Positions 1 to 9,100 of a DNA stretch of 64,000 nucleotides are shown here, piece after piece. The notes below the pieces were generated by a model, which was not told where the DNA came from, did not search any database, and saw only the letters and a list, made by a program, of their open reading frames with translations. The DNA comes from Sphingobium sp. D43FB. Its GTDB lineage: Bacteria; Pseudomonadota; Alphaproteobacteria; Sphingomonadales; Sphingomonadaceae. The stretch is taken from NCBI RefSeq assembly GCF_002312805.1, contig NZ_NMUA01000008.1, positions 62,001 through 126,000 of the forward strand. The letters run 5' to 3'. Both the position numbers and the translations under genes were made by a program. Numbering within the stretch: the stretch's first letter is position 1; each line of letters starts with the position of its first letter.

Positions 1-828
1 GCTTCGGATGAAGCTGCGCGCGATGCGCTGATCGCGGATTTTGCGGGCAGGGTGGATTTGCAGCCGGTCGATCCGGCCGCCTATGTGCCGGGACTAAGGC
101 CCGAATGGACGCTGGGCGTGATGGAGGCGAGTTGCCGCGATATCGATGTCGCGGCGCTGCATCAGGCCTGGTTGCGGCAATTGCGTCGGCGCGGCGGGAC
201 GATGCAACTGGGCGCGCGGCTGATCAGCGCACGGCGCGAAGGAGGCGGCTGGCGGATCGAGACGGCGGACGGGCCGCTGGCCTGCGGTTTGATCGTCAAT
301 GCGGCGGGCGCCTGGGCGGATGATGTCGCGCAGGCCTGCGGCGTCGCGCCGGTCGGGATCACACCGCTGCGGCGGACAGTGGCGCAATTGCGGGTGCCAT
401 CCTTGCCTTCGCCCGACCTGCCGTTGGTGATGGATCTTGGCGGTGGCTTTTATTTCAAGCCGGAAGGGCGCGACCGTGTGTGGCTGACCCCGCATGACGA
501 AGTGCCCTCACCACCCTGCGATGCTGCGCCGGAAGAGATGGCCGTTGCGCAGGCGGTGGCGCGGTTCGAGGCGGTGGTGGACTGGCCGGTGGCGGGGATC
601 GAGCATCGCTGGGCCGGGCTGCGCAGCTTCGCGCCCGATCGCGCGCCGGTCTATGGCTTCGATCCCGACATGCCGGGCTTTTTCTGGTTTGCGGGGCAGG
701 GCGGTTTCGGCATCCAGACGGCACCGGCTGCTGCGATGCTGGCGGCAGCCATCATCCGGGGGGAATCGTTGCCACAAAGCATTGCAGGGATCGACGCCGC
801 TGCCTATTGTCCAGGACGGTTTCGTTGA
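1..828 (+). CDS. FAD-dependent oxidoreductase, DAO family (5' end missing)
   Basis: The reading frame is open to the window edge, so the N-terminus with the dinucleotide-binding GxGxxG motif is outside; 275 residues are visible. The piece has the usual C-terminal half of D-amino acid oxidase/glycine oxidase/DadA-like flavoproteins: VNAAGAWADDVA (FAD contact) and the closing GFFWFAGQGGFGIQTAP segment followed by a helix rich in alanine. Such enzymes oxidise amino acids or N-methylated amino acids in the cytoplasm. The substrate cannot be read from this part. It is followed 23 bp later by the small YegP-like gene on the same strand. Confidence 0.8.
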   Translation, partial: ASDEAARDALIADFAGRVDLQPVDPAAYVPGLRPEWTLGVMEASCRDIDVAALHQAWLRQLRRRGGTMQLGARLISARREGGGWRIETADGPLACGLIVNAAGAWADDVAQACGVAPVGITPLRRTVAQLRVPSLPSPDLPLVMDLGGGFYFKPEGRDRVWLTPHDEVPSPPCDAAPEEMAVAQAVARFEAVVDWPVAGIEHRWAGLRSFAPDRAPVYGFDPDMPGFFWFAGQGGFGIQTAPAAAMLAAAIIRGESLPQSIAGIDAAAYCPGRFR

Positions 829-851
829 CGCAACGAGTCTGGAGACGGAAA

Positions 852-1028
852 ATGGCGCATAAATTCGTGATCGAAAAGAACAAAGCCGGTGAGTTCGTCG
901 CCAAGTTCAAATATAATAGTGAGACGATATTCTGGGCCGAAGGCTATGCCAGCAAGGCAGGGGCCAGAAATGCGATTGAATCGGTGCTCAAGAATGGCCC
1001 TGGCGCATCGGTCGAGGAAGCGGAATAA
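852..1028 (+). CDS. YegP-like DUF1508 protein
   Basis: This 58-residue protein has a single DUF1508 repeat: FVIEKNKAGEFVAKFK, then aromatic and glycine positions, then a helix containing KAGARNAIESV. The E. coli YegP protein has two such repeats and this one has one, which is common in Alphaproteobacteria. Its function is unknown; related proteins are small, cytoplasmic and sometimes stress-linked. The ATG at 852 was preferred over an upstream in-frame start at 807 because the conserved domain begins right after it and the upstream extension overlaps the preceding gene. Confidence 0.75.
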   Translation: MAHKFVIEKNKAGEFVAKFKYNSETIFWAEGYASKAGARNAIESVLKNGPGASVEEAE

Positions 1029-1037
1029 AGCCAGAGC

Positions 1038-1301
1038 TCAATCGCGCGGCTTGTGCTTTGAAATCAAATAGCGCCACACGCCCACGGCGTTGATGACGAG
1101 CAGCGCGACATTCTGCCAGCCAATCCCCTCGCTATCCTCGGCCAGAAAGCCCCAGCCGATCAACGCGATCGAGCTGGTGACGAACAGCACGAAGGCCCAG
1201 CCGGTGATCCGTCGGCCAAGGTTCAGTGAGACGATCAAGGCCGCCAACGTGGCGGCGCCCGCGCCATAATATTGCAGAGCGGTGAGGATGGTGTCGGACA
1301 T
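1038..1301 (-). CDS. Small membrane protein, unknown function
   Basis: This 87-residue protein has three predicted hydrophobic segments (around residues 14-27, 33-50 and 63-80) and a short basic C-terminal tail (KHKPRD). I recognise no named family. It is transcribed divergently from the aminotransferase gene, with 66 bp between the two starts. The length and regular hydrophobic pattern look like a real small inner-membrane protein. Confidence 0.6.
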   Translation of the reverse strand: MSDTILTALQYYGAGAATLAALIVSLNLGRRITGWAFVLFVTSSIALIGWGFLAEDSEGIGWQNVALLVINAVGVWRYLISKHKPRD

Positions 1302-1331
1302 GGAACTTTGAACGCCGGGCCAGCGCCATGG

Positions 1332-1360
1332 TTGCGATCAGGCAGGCAGCGGCCTAGGCA
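1332..1360 (+). promoter_or_regulatory. Predicted sigma-70-type promoter of the aminotransferase gene
   Basis: TTGCGA at 1332-1337, a 17 bp spacer and TAGGCA at 1355-1360. A start site about 7 bp downstream would fall on the ATG at 1368, so the mRNA may be leaderless. No T at the last position of the -10 hexamer. Found by eye only. Confidence 0.4.
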
Positions 1361-1367
1361 GACGCGC

Positions 1368-2504
1368 ATGATCGCCAGCATCGACCCGTTCCACGCCATC
1401 GCCATCAGCCGCGAAGCCCATGCCCTCGAAGCGCAGGGCCGTTCCATCCTGCATATGGAATTCGGCCAGCCATCGACCGGCGCGCCTGCCGCCGCCATCG
1501 CCAGGGCGCATCATGTGCTGGATACCGATCCGATGGGCTATTGGGAAAGCCAAGCGCTCAAGGAGCGGATCGCGCATCTTTATGCCGAACGGCATGGCGT
1601 TTCGGTGGAGGCCGAGCAGGTGCTGCTCACCTGTGGCGCGTCGCCGGGTCTGGTGCTGGCGCTGACCAGCCTGTTTGCGCCCGGCGCGCGGGTCGCGACG
1701 GCCCGGCCGGGCTATGTCGCTTATCGCAACACCTTGAAGGCGCTCTATCTGGAACCGGTCGAGGTCGGATGCGGCCCGACCGAACGTTACCAGATTAGCG
1801 CCAAGGCGCTGGCGGCGATCGATCCCGCGCCCGACGGTTTGATCCTGGCCAGTCCGGCCAATCCCACCGGCACCATCATTCCGGCCGACGAACTGGCACG
1901 GATCGCGCGGGTCTGTGCCGATCGCGGCATCCGCATCGTGTCGGATGAAATCTATCATGGGCTGAGCTTTGGTGAGCCGGCCCATTCGATGCTGGAATAT
2001 GCGCCCGACGCGGTGATCGTGAACAGTTTTTCCAAATATTTCAGCATGGCCGGATGGCGGCTGGGGTGGATCGTCGTGCCGCCCGCCCTGATCGACGCGG
2101 CGCGGGCACGGATGGGCAATCTGTTCCTGACCCCGCCGGTGCTGGCGCAGCAGGCGGGGCTGGCAGCGTTCGATTGCGCCGACGAGTTGGAGGCGCATGT
2201 CGAAACCTATCGCCGCAATCGGCAATTGCTGCTCGACGCGCTGCCCGCGCTGGGGCTGGCACGGATCGCGCCGCCCGACGGGGCCTTCTATATCTATGCC
2301 GATGTCGGGCATCTGACGCAGGACAGCCTTGGCTTTTGCCAGCGGCTGTTGCGCGAGACGGGGGTGGCCACCGCGCCGGGGATCGATTTCGATCCGGTCG
2401 ATGGGCATCGCTTCATCCGCTTCAGCTTTGCGGTGTCGACCGACCGGGTCGAGGATGCGATCGCGCGAATGATCCCCTGGTTCGCGGCGCAGCGCCGCGT
2501 TTAA
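1368..2504 (+). CDS. Pyridoxal-phosphate aminotransferase, class I/II
   Basis: This is a 378-residue fold-type I aminotransferase. Visible landmarks are the cofactor-binding SPANPTGTII, the aspartate in SDEIYHGLSF, and the Schiff-base lysine in NSFSKYFSMAGWRLGW. C-terminal RFSFAVSTDRVEDAI fits the substrate-carboxylate arginine region. The family makes or degrades amino acids by swapping the amino group with a 2-oxo acid; the exact substrate is not clear. The ORF is open upstream to 1272, but the ATG at 1368 is the natural start because the core begins IDPFHAIAIS directly after it and a promoter candidate lies at 1332-1360. Its stop overlaps that of the convergent chorismate mutase gene by 4 bp. 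Confidence 0.88.
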   Translation: MIASIDPFHAIAISREAHALEAQGRSILHMEFGQPSTGAPAAAIARAHHVLDTDPMGYWESQALKERIAHLYAERHGVSVEAEQVLLTCGASPGLVLALTSLFAPGARVATARPGYVAYRNTLKALYLEPVEVGCGPTERYQISAKALAAIDPAPDGLILASPANPTGTIIPADELARIARVCADRGIRIVSDEIYHGLSFGEPAHSMLEYAPDAVIVNSFSKYFSMAGWRLGWIVVPPALIDAARARMGNLFLTPPVLAQQAGLAAFDCADELEAHVETYRRNRQLLLDALPALGLARIAPPDGAFYIYADVGHLTQDSLGFCQRLLRETGVATAPGIDFDPVDGHRFIRFSFAVSTDRVEDAIARMIPWFAAQRRV

Positions 2505-2797
2505 CCCCGCGTCCGGTCGAACGTCGCCATCTCATAGGCGATCGACGCTTCGACCAGGTGCTCCCACAATTCAGCGACGATGTCGGCGGGCGCACCCAGC
2601 CGCTCCGCCTCGGCGCAGGCATTGGCGATGACCTGCGCCTTGCGAGCCTCGTCGCGCACGGCGCTGCGATCGGGCTTGATGCGGGCCGCGGCGCGCATAT
2701 GGGCAAAGCGCTCGGCAAGCAGGGCGACGAGCTGGCGATCCAGCGCATCGACGCCCGCGCGCACCTGCGCCATGGAGGTATAGTCGTCAGGGTTCAT
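2501..2797 (-). CDS. Chorismate mutase, AroQ type
   Basis: This is a 98-residue all-helical mutase that converts chorismate to prephenate on the way to phenylalanine and tyrosine. The AroQ pattern is visible: R13 in the first helix (VRAGVDALDRQLVALLAER), the central basic residues in KPDRSAVRDEARKAQV and the third helix LWEHLVEASIAYE. The size matches a monofunctional enzyme. I chose ATG 2797 because the helical core starts a few residues after it; an upstream extension to 2932 is non-conserved. It converges on the aminotransferase gene, with a 4 bp overlap. Confidence 0.85.
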   Translation of the reverse strand: MNPDDYTSMAQVRAGVDALDRQLVALLAERFAHMRAAARIKPDRSAVRDEARKAQVIANACAEAERLGAPADIVAELWEHLVEASIAYEMATFDRTRG

Positions 2798-2836
2798 GAG
2801 TGCCGGACTAAGCCGCGCGTCCAGCCGTGTCGAGGG

Positions 2837-2865
2837 TTGACATACCCGGCCCTTCTCTCCATAGG
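2837..2865 (+). promoter_or_regulatory. Predicted rpsD promoter
   Basis: A perfect TTGACA (2837-2842), 17 bp spacer, and CATAGG (2860-2865) lie about 120 bp upstream of rpsD. The -10 runs into GGCGCGCCTT (2864-2873), a GC-rich discriminator also seen at rpmE and, in part, rpsB. This is consistent with growth-rate or stringent control, which is inference. Confidence 0.5.
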
Positions 2866-2985
2866 CGCGCCTTCGCGATTGGTCCCGCATCCCGGTGAAG
2901 CGGTGGCCCTGCCCCTGAGTGTTTCGACGCAATACGGACGTAGGCGATACCGGGGTAACGTTGTTAGCATATCGAAGGAATTATC

Positions 2986-3600
2986 ATGACGAAGCGCACA
3001 AGCGCCAAGTATAAACTCGACCGTCGCATGGGCGAGAACATCTGGGGCCGTCCTAAGTCGCCTGTCAACAAGCGCGAATATGGTCCCGGTCAGCACGGCC
3101 AGCGCCGCAAGGGCAAGGTGTCCGACTACGGCATCCAGCTGCGCGCCAAGCAGAAGCTCAAGGGCTATTATGGCGACATCACCGAGAAGCAGTTCAAGAA
3201 GAACTATTTCGAAGCGAGCCGCATGAAGGGCGACACCGGCCAGAACCTCATCGGTCTGCTGGAACGCCGCCTGGACGCCGTTGTCTATCGCGCCAAGTTC
3301 GCGCCGACCATCTTTTCGGCCCGCCAGATCGTTTCACACGGCCACATCTATGTGAACGGCGTGAAGTGCAACATCGCGTCGCGTCTGGTGAAGCCGGGCG
3401 ACGAGATCACGCTGGGCAAGAAGGCGCAGGAAATGGCGCTGGTGATGGAAGCACAGGCCCTGGCCGAGCGCGACATCCCCGACTATGTCGCACCCGACGG
3501 TGCCGCCAAGGTCAGCTATGTCCGCGTACCGACGCTGGACGAAGTGCCCTATCCGGTGAAGATGGAACCGAACCTGGTCGTCGAATTCTATTCGCGCTAA
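2986..3600 (+). CDS. rpsD: 30S ribosomal protein S4
   Basis: A 204-residue S4 protein, which binds 16S rRNA early in 30S assembly. The N-terminal half has the characteristic [21 protein letters not shown] segment, and the S4 RNA-binding domain is at residues ~95-155 ([11 protein letters not shown]...[23 protein letters not shown]). The length is typical of alphaproteobacterial S4. It stands alone rather than in the alpha operon, as is usual in this class. The start ATG follows AAGGAATTATC. A clear intrinsic terminator follows the stop. Confidence 0.98.
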   Translation: MTKRTSAKYKLDRRMGENIWGRPKSPVNKREYGPGQHGQRRKGKVSDYGIQLRAKQKLKGYYGDITEKQFKKNYFEASRMKGDTGQNLIGLLERRLDAVVYRAKFAPTIFSARQIVSHGHIYVNGVKCNIASRLVKPGDEITLGKKAQEMALVMEAQALAERDIPDYVAPDGAAKVSYVRVPTLDEVPYPVKMEPNLVVEFYSR

Positions 3601-3622
3601 TCGGTTTTCCGACAGACTTACG

Positions 3623-3658
3623 AAAAAGGGCGGTTCCGCAAGGAGCCGCCCTTTTTCT
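3623..3658 (+). terminator. Intrinsic terminator of rpsD
   Basis: GGGCGGTTCC pairs with GGAGCCGCCC (one G-U pair) around a GCAA-type tetraloop, followed by a run of five T. It lies 23 bp past the rpsD stop and just before the convergent S9 peptidase gene. Confidence 0.85.
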
Positions 3659-3666
3659 ATCTGGGG

Positions 3667-5652
3667 CTATTTCCCCGCCGCCAGCAGGAAGTCGGCGCTC
3701 TGCTGGAGCATGTCGGCGCGCGCATCGCTGTCGTTCAGGCTGTGCGCCAGCCCGTCATAGATGACCAAGCGGCTGCGCTTGCCCGCGCCTTCCAGTTTGC
3801 CTTGCATGATTTTTGCCTGGCTGATGTCGACATTGCCGTCGTTTGTGCCGTGAAACATCAGGACCGGGGCGCGGAACTGCGCGGCATGGCTGGATGGCGA
3901 AGCGTCTTCGGCCTCCGGGCCAGTGCCCATGCGCTGCTGCTGAACGAGGTAACTGCTGTCATATTGCGCGCGGCGCAATCGATCGCCGAAATCCGTGACG
4001 GGCGCGATGGCGACCACCGCCTTGAACAGATCGGGGTCGATGACCTGCGCCTGCAGCGCCGCATAGCCGCCATAGGACCAGCCCGCGATGGTCAGCTTCG
4101 CCGGGTCGGCAATGCCCTGTGCCACCAGCCATCGTCCGGCGTCCACGACGTCGCCGATCGCCTTGCGCCAGGATCGATAGCCATTTTGCATCAGCCATTG
4201 TTCGCCAAAACCATAGGAACCGCGAAACTGCGGCTGGATGACGGCGAAGCCGCGTGCCGCATAATATTGCACCAACCAGTCGAAACCCCATTCGTCCCGC
4301 GACTCCGGGCCGCCATGGGGCAGGACGATGGCGGGCAGACCCTTGGCGCTTTCTTTGCCGGGCGGCAGCGTCAGATAGGCTGGGATCGTCACCCCATCGC
4401 TTGCCTTGAAGCTCGTCGATTGCATCGTGGCCAGTTGGCGGCCAGCCAGTTCGGGGCGATCCGGCATCAGGGGTGACAATTTGCGCGCCGTCCGATCGAA
4501 CAGATAATATTGGCCCGGATCGATGTCGCTACCGGCCCATACCAGCACCCGCTGCCCATCGCTGCTCATGTCGCCGATGTGAACAGCCTTGCCACCCAGC
4601 GCCTTACCCAATGAGGTAACAAGAGAAGCTGCGTCTTTGTCGAAATACACGGCTTCGCGATGCTCCAGCACATAGCTGACGCCCACGACCCGGCGGTCGC
4701 GGCCGACCCGGATCAATCCGGTCACGTCGACTTGCGGATGGGCGAAGACGACTTTCTTTTCCTGGCCGGGGTCAAGCGCGATCGAGACCAGCGCGTCGCG
4801 ACCGTTTGTCTTTTCAAAGCCATAGGCGATATTCTGCTGCGGATCGACGGCGAGGGGATAGAAGCCGCTATTGTCGCGCACGTCGTAGGTCGAAAGGTCG
4901 TCCCAGCCCGACTTGCCTTGTGGGCGATAGAGGAATTTATAGGTTCCCTTGGAATAGCCGGTTCCCTTGATCTCCTGCAGTCCCATGATCCGAACTGTAC
5001 CGACGCCGTCCGAAATATAATCGACTGCCAATTTGGCCGGTGTTTCAACCCGTTTCCCGCTGCCACTGCGGGTGTCGATGCGATCGACGCCGAGCCCCTC
5101 CAGTCGCTTTTCCACAAGGCTGCCGATCTTGGCTTCAGGGACATAGGATCGGGTCATCAATATCGCGCCGTCTTCGCCAGGCAGCAGATCGACGATGTCA
5201 CCCCCGCGAAAATCGGCATGCAACGCATTCTGGCCCCGCCGCTGGCTCAGCAGCTTGGCATTGCCACCCGAAGCATCCATCGCAAAGATATTGCTGAAAC
5301 CATAGACGTCGTCGGCATAGCGGCTTTCGCCATAAATCTGGCAAGCCAGTCGATCGGTCGCGACCCAGTCGCAGCGGGTGAGATATTCCGGTTTGCCGGT
5401 AGTGCTGGCCGCCACCGTCAACTCTGCGCCTTCCTTAGCCTCCAGCACATAGGCGCGGCTTGTTCGTCCCGGCCCGGCCGAAATCAGCGCGATTTTCTGG
5501 CCATCGGGCGAAATGCTGGCGGAAATCACGGTTTCGCGCGCGCCAAAGGCCTTGGCGAGGGCATCAGGCGGGGTTTGCGCCAGCGCGACCGGTGCGGTTC
5601 CGGTGGCCAGCGCCGCCATGATCATTGCCCTGCGATATCCGATCATGCCCAT
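3667..5652 (-). CDS. Secreted prolyl oligopeptidase-family (S9) peptidase
   Basis: This 661-residue protein has an N-terminal signal peptide ending near APVALAQ, a beta-propeller-like region at residues ~40-390, and a C-terminal alpha/beta hydrolase domain. The catalytic triad is readable: Ser526 in GWSYGGYAA, Asp605 in GTNDGNVD and His637 in DGLAHSL. The family cleaves short peptides, often N-terminal dipeptides or after proline; here it would act in the periplasm. A purine-rich ribosome-binding site (GGGGGAGTGA) precedes the ATG at 5652. A second secreted peptidase (M28) is transcribed divergently from the same region. Confidence 0.9.
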   Translation of the reverse strand: MGMIGYRRAMIMAALATGTAPVALAQTPPDALAKAFGARETVISASISPDGQKIALISAGPGRTSRAYVLEAKEGAELTVAASTTGKPEYLTRCDWVATDRLACQIYGESRYADDVYGFSNIFAMDASGGNAKLLSQRRGQNALHADFRGGDIVDLLPGEDGAILMTRSYVPEAKIGSLVEKRLEGLGVDRIDTRSGSGKRVETPAKLAVDYISDGVGTVRIMGLQEIKGTGYSKGTYKFLYRPQGKSGWDDLSTYDVRDNSGFYPLAVDPQQNIAYGFEKTNGRDALVSIALDPGQEKKVVFAHPQVDVTGLIRVGRDRRVVGVSYVLEHREAVYFDKDAASLVTSLGKALGGKAVHIGDMSSDGQRVLVWAGSDIDPGQYYLFDRTARKLSPLMPDRPELAGRQLATMQSTSFKASDGVTIPAYLTLPPGKESAKGLPAIVLPHGGPESRDEWGFDWLVQYYAARGFAVIQPQFRGSYGFGEQWLMQNGYRSWRKAIGDVVDAGRWLVAQGIADPAKLTIAGWSYGGYAALQAQVIDPDLFKAVVAIAPVTDFGDRLRRAQYDSSYLVQQQRMGTGPEAEDASPSSHAAQFRAPVLMFHGTNDGNVDISQAKIMQGKLEGAGKRSRLVIYDGLAHSLNDSDARADMLQQSADFLLAAGK

Positions 5653-5679
5653 TCACTCCCCCATTGCCCCAGTAACAAA

Positions 5680-5708
5680 TGGCTAGGCGAGCGCTGCAGA
5701 CTTGGCAA
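5680..5708 (-). promoter_or_regulatory. Predicted promoter of the S9 peptidase gene
   Basis: On the minus strand TTGCCA (5708-5703), 17 bp spacer, TAGCCA (5685-5680), about 28 bp upstream of the ATG at 5652. Found by eye. Confidence 0.35.
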
Positions 5709-5777
5709 CGGCCTTGCTTGCCCTGTGTCCCGCACAGTGGCATCACCCTGCTATCACAAGAATAAAGGGTGCCTTTC

Positions 5778-7457
5778 ATGCGTAGCTCCATCGCGGCGAT
5801 TGCCGCCGTTCTCGCCCTTTCCGCCTGCGCCACCGATGGCATGGATGCGCCGCCCGTGTCGGTCGCTGCAGCGCCAAATGCCGCCGAGCCGTCGATCGAT
5901 ACGATGAAGCGGTTGGTGCGGGAAATGTCGTCCGACGCCTATGAGGGCCGCGCGCCTGGCTCTGCGGGCGAGGAGAAGACGCTGGCGCTGCTGGTGGCGG
6001 AGTTCAGCAAGCTGGGGCTGAAGCCTGGCAACAAGGGCAGCTGGTTTCAGGACGTGCCCTTGGTCGAGATCAATGCCAGGAATGTGTCGCCGCTGACCTT
6101 CACCGGCGGCAAGAGCGCGGTCAGCGCGACCTATGGCCCCGAAATGGTGGTCGGCACCTATCGCACGACCCAGCCGAGCATCGCGGTCAAGGACAGCCCG
6201 GTGGTGTTCGTCGGCTATGGCATCAACGCCCCCGAAAAGGGGTGGAACGACTATGCGGGCGTGGATGTGAAGGGCAAGACCGTCATCATTCTGGTCAATG
6301 ATCCCGACTATGAGGCGACGGGCCTGACCGGACCCTTCAATGGCCGGGCGATGACCTATTATGGCCGCTGGACCTATAAATATGAGGAAGCGGCGCGGCA
6401 GGGCGCGGCTGCCGCGATCATCGTGCATGACACGGTGCCTGCCGCCTATGGCTGGAACGTGGTCCAATCGAGCTGGACGGGCGCGCAGCATGTCGCCGAC
6501 AGTGCGGACGGCAATGCCAAACAATCTTCGGCGATCGGCTGGATTCAGAAGGACAAGGCGGCGGCCCTGTTCGCCAGCGCTGGGCTGGACCTGACCGCGC
6601 AGATGGCGGCCGCCAAGCAAGCTGGGTTCAAGGCGGTGCCGCTGGGCGCGGTCAAGGCGTCGGTGTCGTTCGACAACGACCCGCGCAAACATAGTTCGAA
6701 GAATGTCGTCGCGCTGCTGCCCGGCAAGACGCACCCCGATGACTATGTCCTCTACAGCGCGCATTGGGACCATCTTGGCCGGTGCCAGGCCGCGCCCGAT
6801 GGCGATGACATCTGCAATGGCGCGGTCGACAATGCGACCGGCACGGCAGCGCTGGTGGCGCTGGCGGAGGCCAATGTGAAGGCAGGGCCGACCGATCGCA
6901 GCCAGTTGTTCCTGGCGGTGACGGCAGAGGAATCGGGGCTATTGGGGTCGGCCTATTATGGCAGCAATCCGGTGGTCCCGTTCAACCAGACCGTTGGTGG
7001 CGTGAACATGGATGCGCTATCGGTCGCGGGCCTTGCCAAGAATGTGGTGGTGATCGGCAAGGGCAAGTCGCAACTCGACGCCTATCTCGACCGCGCCTTG
7101 GCCGCGCAGGACCGGGTCGCGACGGTGGAGCCGACGCCGGAAAAGGGCTATTATTATCGCTCCGACCATTTCAGCTTCGCCAAGCACGGCCTGCCGATGC
7201 TCTATTTCGAGGGCGGCGAGGATCTGGTCAATGGCGGCACGGCGGCGGGCATGGCCGCAGCGGAAGATTATACCAAGAACCGCTACCACGGGCCAAAGGA
7301 TGAATATGATCCCAATTGGGACTGGACCGGCGTGCTGGCCGACCTGAAGCTCTATTATACGGTCGGGCGCGATCTGGCGAATACGACCGACTGGCCCAAT
7401 TGGGTGGATGGCGACGAATTTCGCGCGATCCGCGACAAGGATCGGGCAGGGAAATAG
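5778..7457 (+). CDS. M28-family zinc aminopeptidase, lipoprotein
   Basis: The 559-residue precursor begins with a lipoprotein signal (LALSAC lipobox, Cys about residue 18), so the mature protein is probably anchored in the outer membrane or periplasm. The central part (~residues 130-280) looks like a protease-associated domain. The metal-binding residues of M28 follow: HWDHLG, the bridging Asp in AVDNATGTAA, the general base in TAEESGLLGS, NMDAL and the final His in YRSDHFSFAK. ATG 5778 is chosen because the signal sequence starts there; a GTG at 5769 would add three residues. The nearby divergent S9 enzyme suggests a shared role in peptide use. Confidence 0.9.
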   Translation: MRSSIAAIAAVLALSACATDGMDAPPVSVAAAPNAAEPSIDTMKRLVREMSSDAYEGRAPGSAGEEKTLALLVAEFSKLGLKPGNKGSWFQDVPLVEINARNVSPLTFTGGKSAVSATYGPEMVVGTYRTTQPSIAVKDSPVVFVGYGINAPEKGWNDYAGVDVKGKTVIILVNDPDYEATGLTGPFNGRAMTYYGRWTYKYEEAARQGAAAAIIVHDTVPAAYGWNVVQSSWTGAQHVADSADGNAKQSSAIGWIQKDKAAALFASAGLDLTAQMAAAKQAGFKAVPLGAVKASVSFDNDPRKHSSKNVVALLPGKTHPDDYVLYSAHWDHLGRCQAAPDGDDICNGAVDNATGTAALVALAEANVKAGPTDRSQLFLAVTAEESGLLGSAYYGSNPVVPFNQTVGGVNMDALSVAGLAKNVVVIGKGKSQLDAYLDRALAAQDRVATVEPTPEKGYYYRSDHFSFAKHGLPMLYFEGGEDLVNGGTAAGMAAAEDYTKNRYHGPKDEYDPNWDWTGVLADLKLYYTVGRDLANTTDWPNWVDGDEFRAIRDKDRAGK

Positions 7458-7472
7458 TCAGTCAACAAACCT

Positions 7473-7545
7473 CCGTTCGTTTCGAGCGAAGTCGAGAAAC
7501 GCTGGCACCGCGTTTCCGCTTCTCTACTTCGCTCGAAACGAACGG
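7473..7545. repeat. Palindromic REP-like repeat, copy 1
   Basis: Left arm CCGTTCGTTTCGAGCGAAGT (continuing CGAGAA) and right arm are inverted with 25 of 26 matches around a ~21 bp centre. It lies between two convergent genes, so the hairpin could stop transcription from both sides. Further copies of the family are at 9101, 13304, 34431 and 54859. Confidence 0.85.
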
Positions 7546-7557
7546 CGATTTTGTGCG

Positions 7558-8010
7558 TCACTCACCGGCCGGGGCATAGGTCCAGTTCTGCGCCCGGCTG
7601 CCGTCCATATTCGCCGTTTCGGCCATGAGTAGGCGCCCCTCCCGCCAGTAGCGGATGCGTTGCGGATAATCATGGGTGGGATTGGCAAAGCTGATGTCGC
7701 GCACCCCTTCGGCTATCGCAGGGAAAATGGTTGCAGGACCACCTTCGGGGGCGCCGTGGAATGCGAGCGATCCGTCGGCTGCGCGAACGATGCGCATCAC
7801 TTCCCAGGATTGCAGCTTTTCGCCGCGCCCGGTGCGTCCCACGCCGATCATCACGCCGCCGCGCGGCAGCGTCCACACTTCCTCGCTCCAGCGATCGTCG
7901 CGCTTCTGCACCCATTCCCCGGTCAGCCAATCGGGCAATTCGCCTGCGCTGCCGTGGACGGGCAGCGCCAGCAGCAGCGCCGCTATGATCGTCGAAACTC
8001 TTCTCTTCAT
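7558..8010 (-). CDS. Secreted DUF6265 family protein
   Basis: A 150-residue protein with a signal peptide cleaved near HGSAGE. The mature part starts LPDWLTGEWVQK and has ERWSEEVWTLPRGGVMIG-like features and FANPTHDYPQRIRYW, which are typical of the DUF6265 family of small secreted beta-barrel-like proteins. The function is unknown; the fold is likely lipocalin-like, which is inference. It is transcribed divergently from aguA with 100 bp between starts. Confidence 0.75.
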   Translation of the reverse strand: MKRRVSTIIAALLLALPVHGSAGELPDWLTGEWVQKRDDRWSEEVWTLPRGGVMIGVGRTGRGEKLQSWEVMRIVRAADGSLAFHGAPEGGPATIFPAIAEGVRDISFANPTHDYPQRIRYWREGRLLMAETANMDGSRAQNWTYAPAGE

Positions 8011-8110
8011 GGCTCCCGCCCTCTGTCCAGACCCGATCCGGCACGCTATGGAGCGCGCCTAACGCCCGCTATCACGGATCGGCCTTTCCGCCGAGTAAGG
8101 ACGACATTGC

Positions 8111-9094
8111 ATGACTTTTCGTATGCCTGCCGAATGGGCACCGCACGACTGGACCTGGATCGGCTTTCCGACCAACGCGGATGAATGGCCCGGCGCATTC
8201 GATGCCGCCCGGACGCAGATCGCCGCCTTTGCCAACGCGCTCCATGCGGATGGACGCGGCGAAGAGGTGCGGCTGGTCGTCGCGAACGAGGGGGATGCCG
8301 ACGCCGCGCGCGCCTTGGTCGCGCCCGGCGTGTCGATCGTCGTGCAGCCGCTGGGCGACGTCTGGCTGCGCGATACCGCGCCTATCACCGTGCTGAACGG
8401 CAAGGCGCGGGCTTTGGTCGATTTCGGCTTCAACGGCTGGGGCGGTAAATATCAGATGGCGGGCGACGAAGATATCGGCGCACGGCTGGCGGCGACCACC
8501 GGCTTGCCGACATCGACGCAGCAGTGGGTGTTCGAGGGCGGGGCGGTCGATACCGATGGCACCGGCCTGTTCGTGACGACCGAACAATGTTTGCTCCACC
8601 CTAATCGCAATCCGGACCTCGACCGCGGCAAGATCGAAACGCTGCTGGCCGGGAGTCTGGGCCTCTCCGACATGCTGTGGCTGGGTGACGGATTGCTGAA
8701 CGACCATACGGATGGGCATGTCGACAATCTGGCGCGCTTCGTTGGCGAAGGGCTACTGGCGCTACCGATCGCGACGACGGAGGATGATCCCAATGCGGCA
8801 ATCTACGCCGATGCGCGCGCGCGGGCGATCGCGCATGGGGTCGAAGTGATCGACATTCCTTCGCCGGGATTGGTGCTGGTTGATGGCGAGGCCGTTCCAG
8901 CGAGCTATATGAATTTCTATGTCGGCAACGCGGCCGTCATCGTGCCTATCTATGGTCAGCCCAATGATCAGGCCGCGCTCGATACGCTCGCGCCCTTCTT
9001 TCCGGGGCGGGATATTGTCGGGCTGCGCAGCGATGCCATATTGTCCGGTGGCGGCAGTTTTCATTGCTGCAGCCAGCAAATGCCAAGTGTTTAA
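8111..9094 (+). CDS. aguA: Agmatine deiminase
   Basis: The 327-residue enzyme hydrolyses agmatine to N-carbamoylputrescine and ammonia in the cytoplasm. It has the guanidine-modifying fold and family motifs: PAEWAPHDWTWIGFP at the N-terminus, VWLRDTAPI, FEGGAVDTDG, LLNDHTDGHVDN, and the catalytic Cys319 in GGGSFHCCSQQMP close to the C-terminus. The next gene encodes the enzyme for the following step, making a two-gene putrescine route. A 98 bp palindromic repeat sits between the two genes. Confidence 0.93.
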   Translation: MTFRMPAEWAPHDWTWIGFPTNADEWPGAFDAARTQIAAFANALHADGRGEEVRLVVANEGDADAARALVAPGVSIVVQPLGDVWLRDTAPITVLNGKARALVDFGFNGWGGKYQMAGDEDIGARLAATTGLPTSTQQWVFEGGAVDTDGTGLFVTTEQCLLHPNRNPDLDRGKIETLLAGSLGLSDMLWLGDGLLNDHTDGHVDNLARFVGEGLLALPIATTEDDPNAAIYADARARAIAHGVEVIDIPSPGLVLVDGEAVPASYMNFYVGNAAVIVPIYGQPNDQAALDTLAPFFPGRDIVGLRSDAILSGGGSFHCCSQQMPSV

Positions 9095-9100
9095 CATCAA

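Noticed and set aside
4660..5907. Long plus-strand frame opposite the S9 peptidase
   Set aside because: Shadow frame; the minus-strand peptidase has signal peptide, domain order and catalytic triad.
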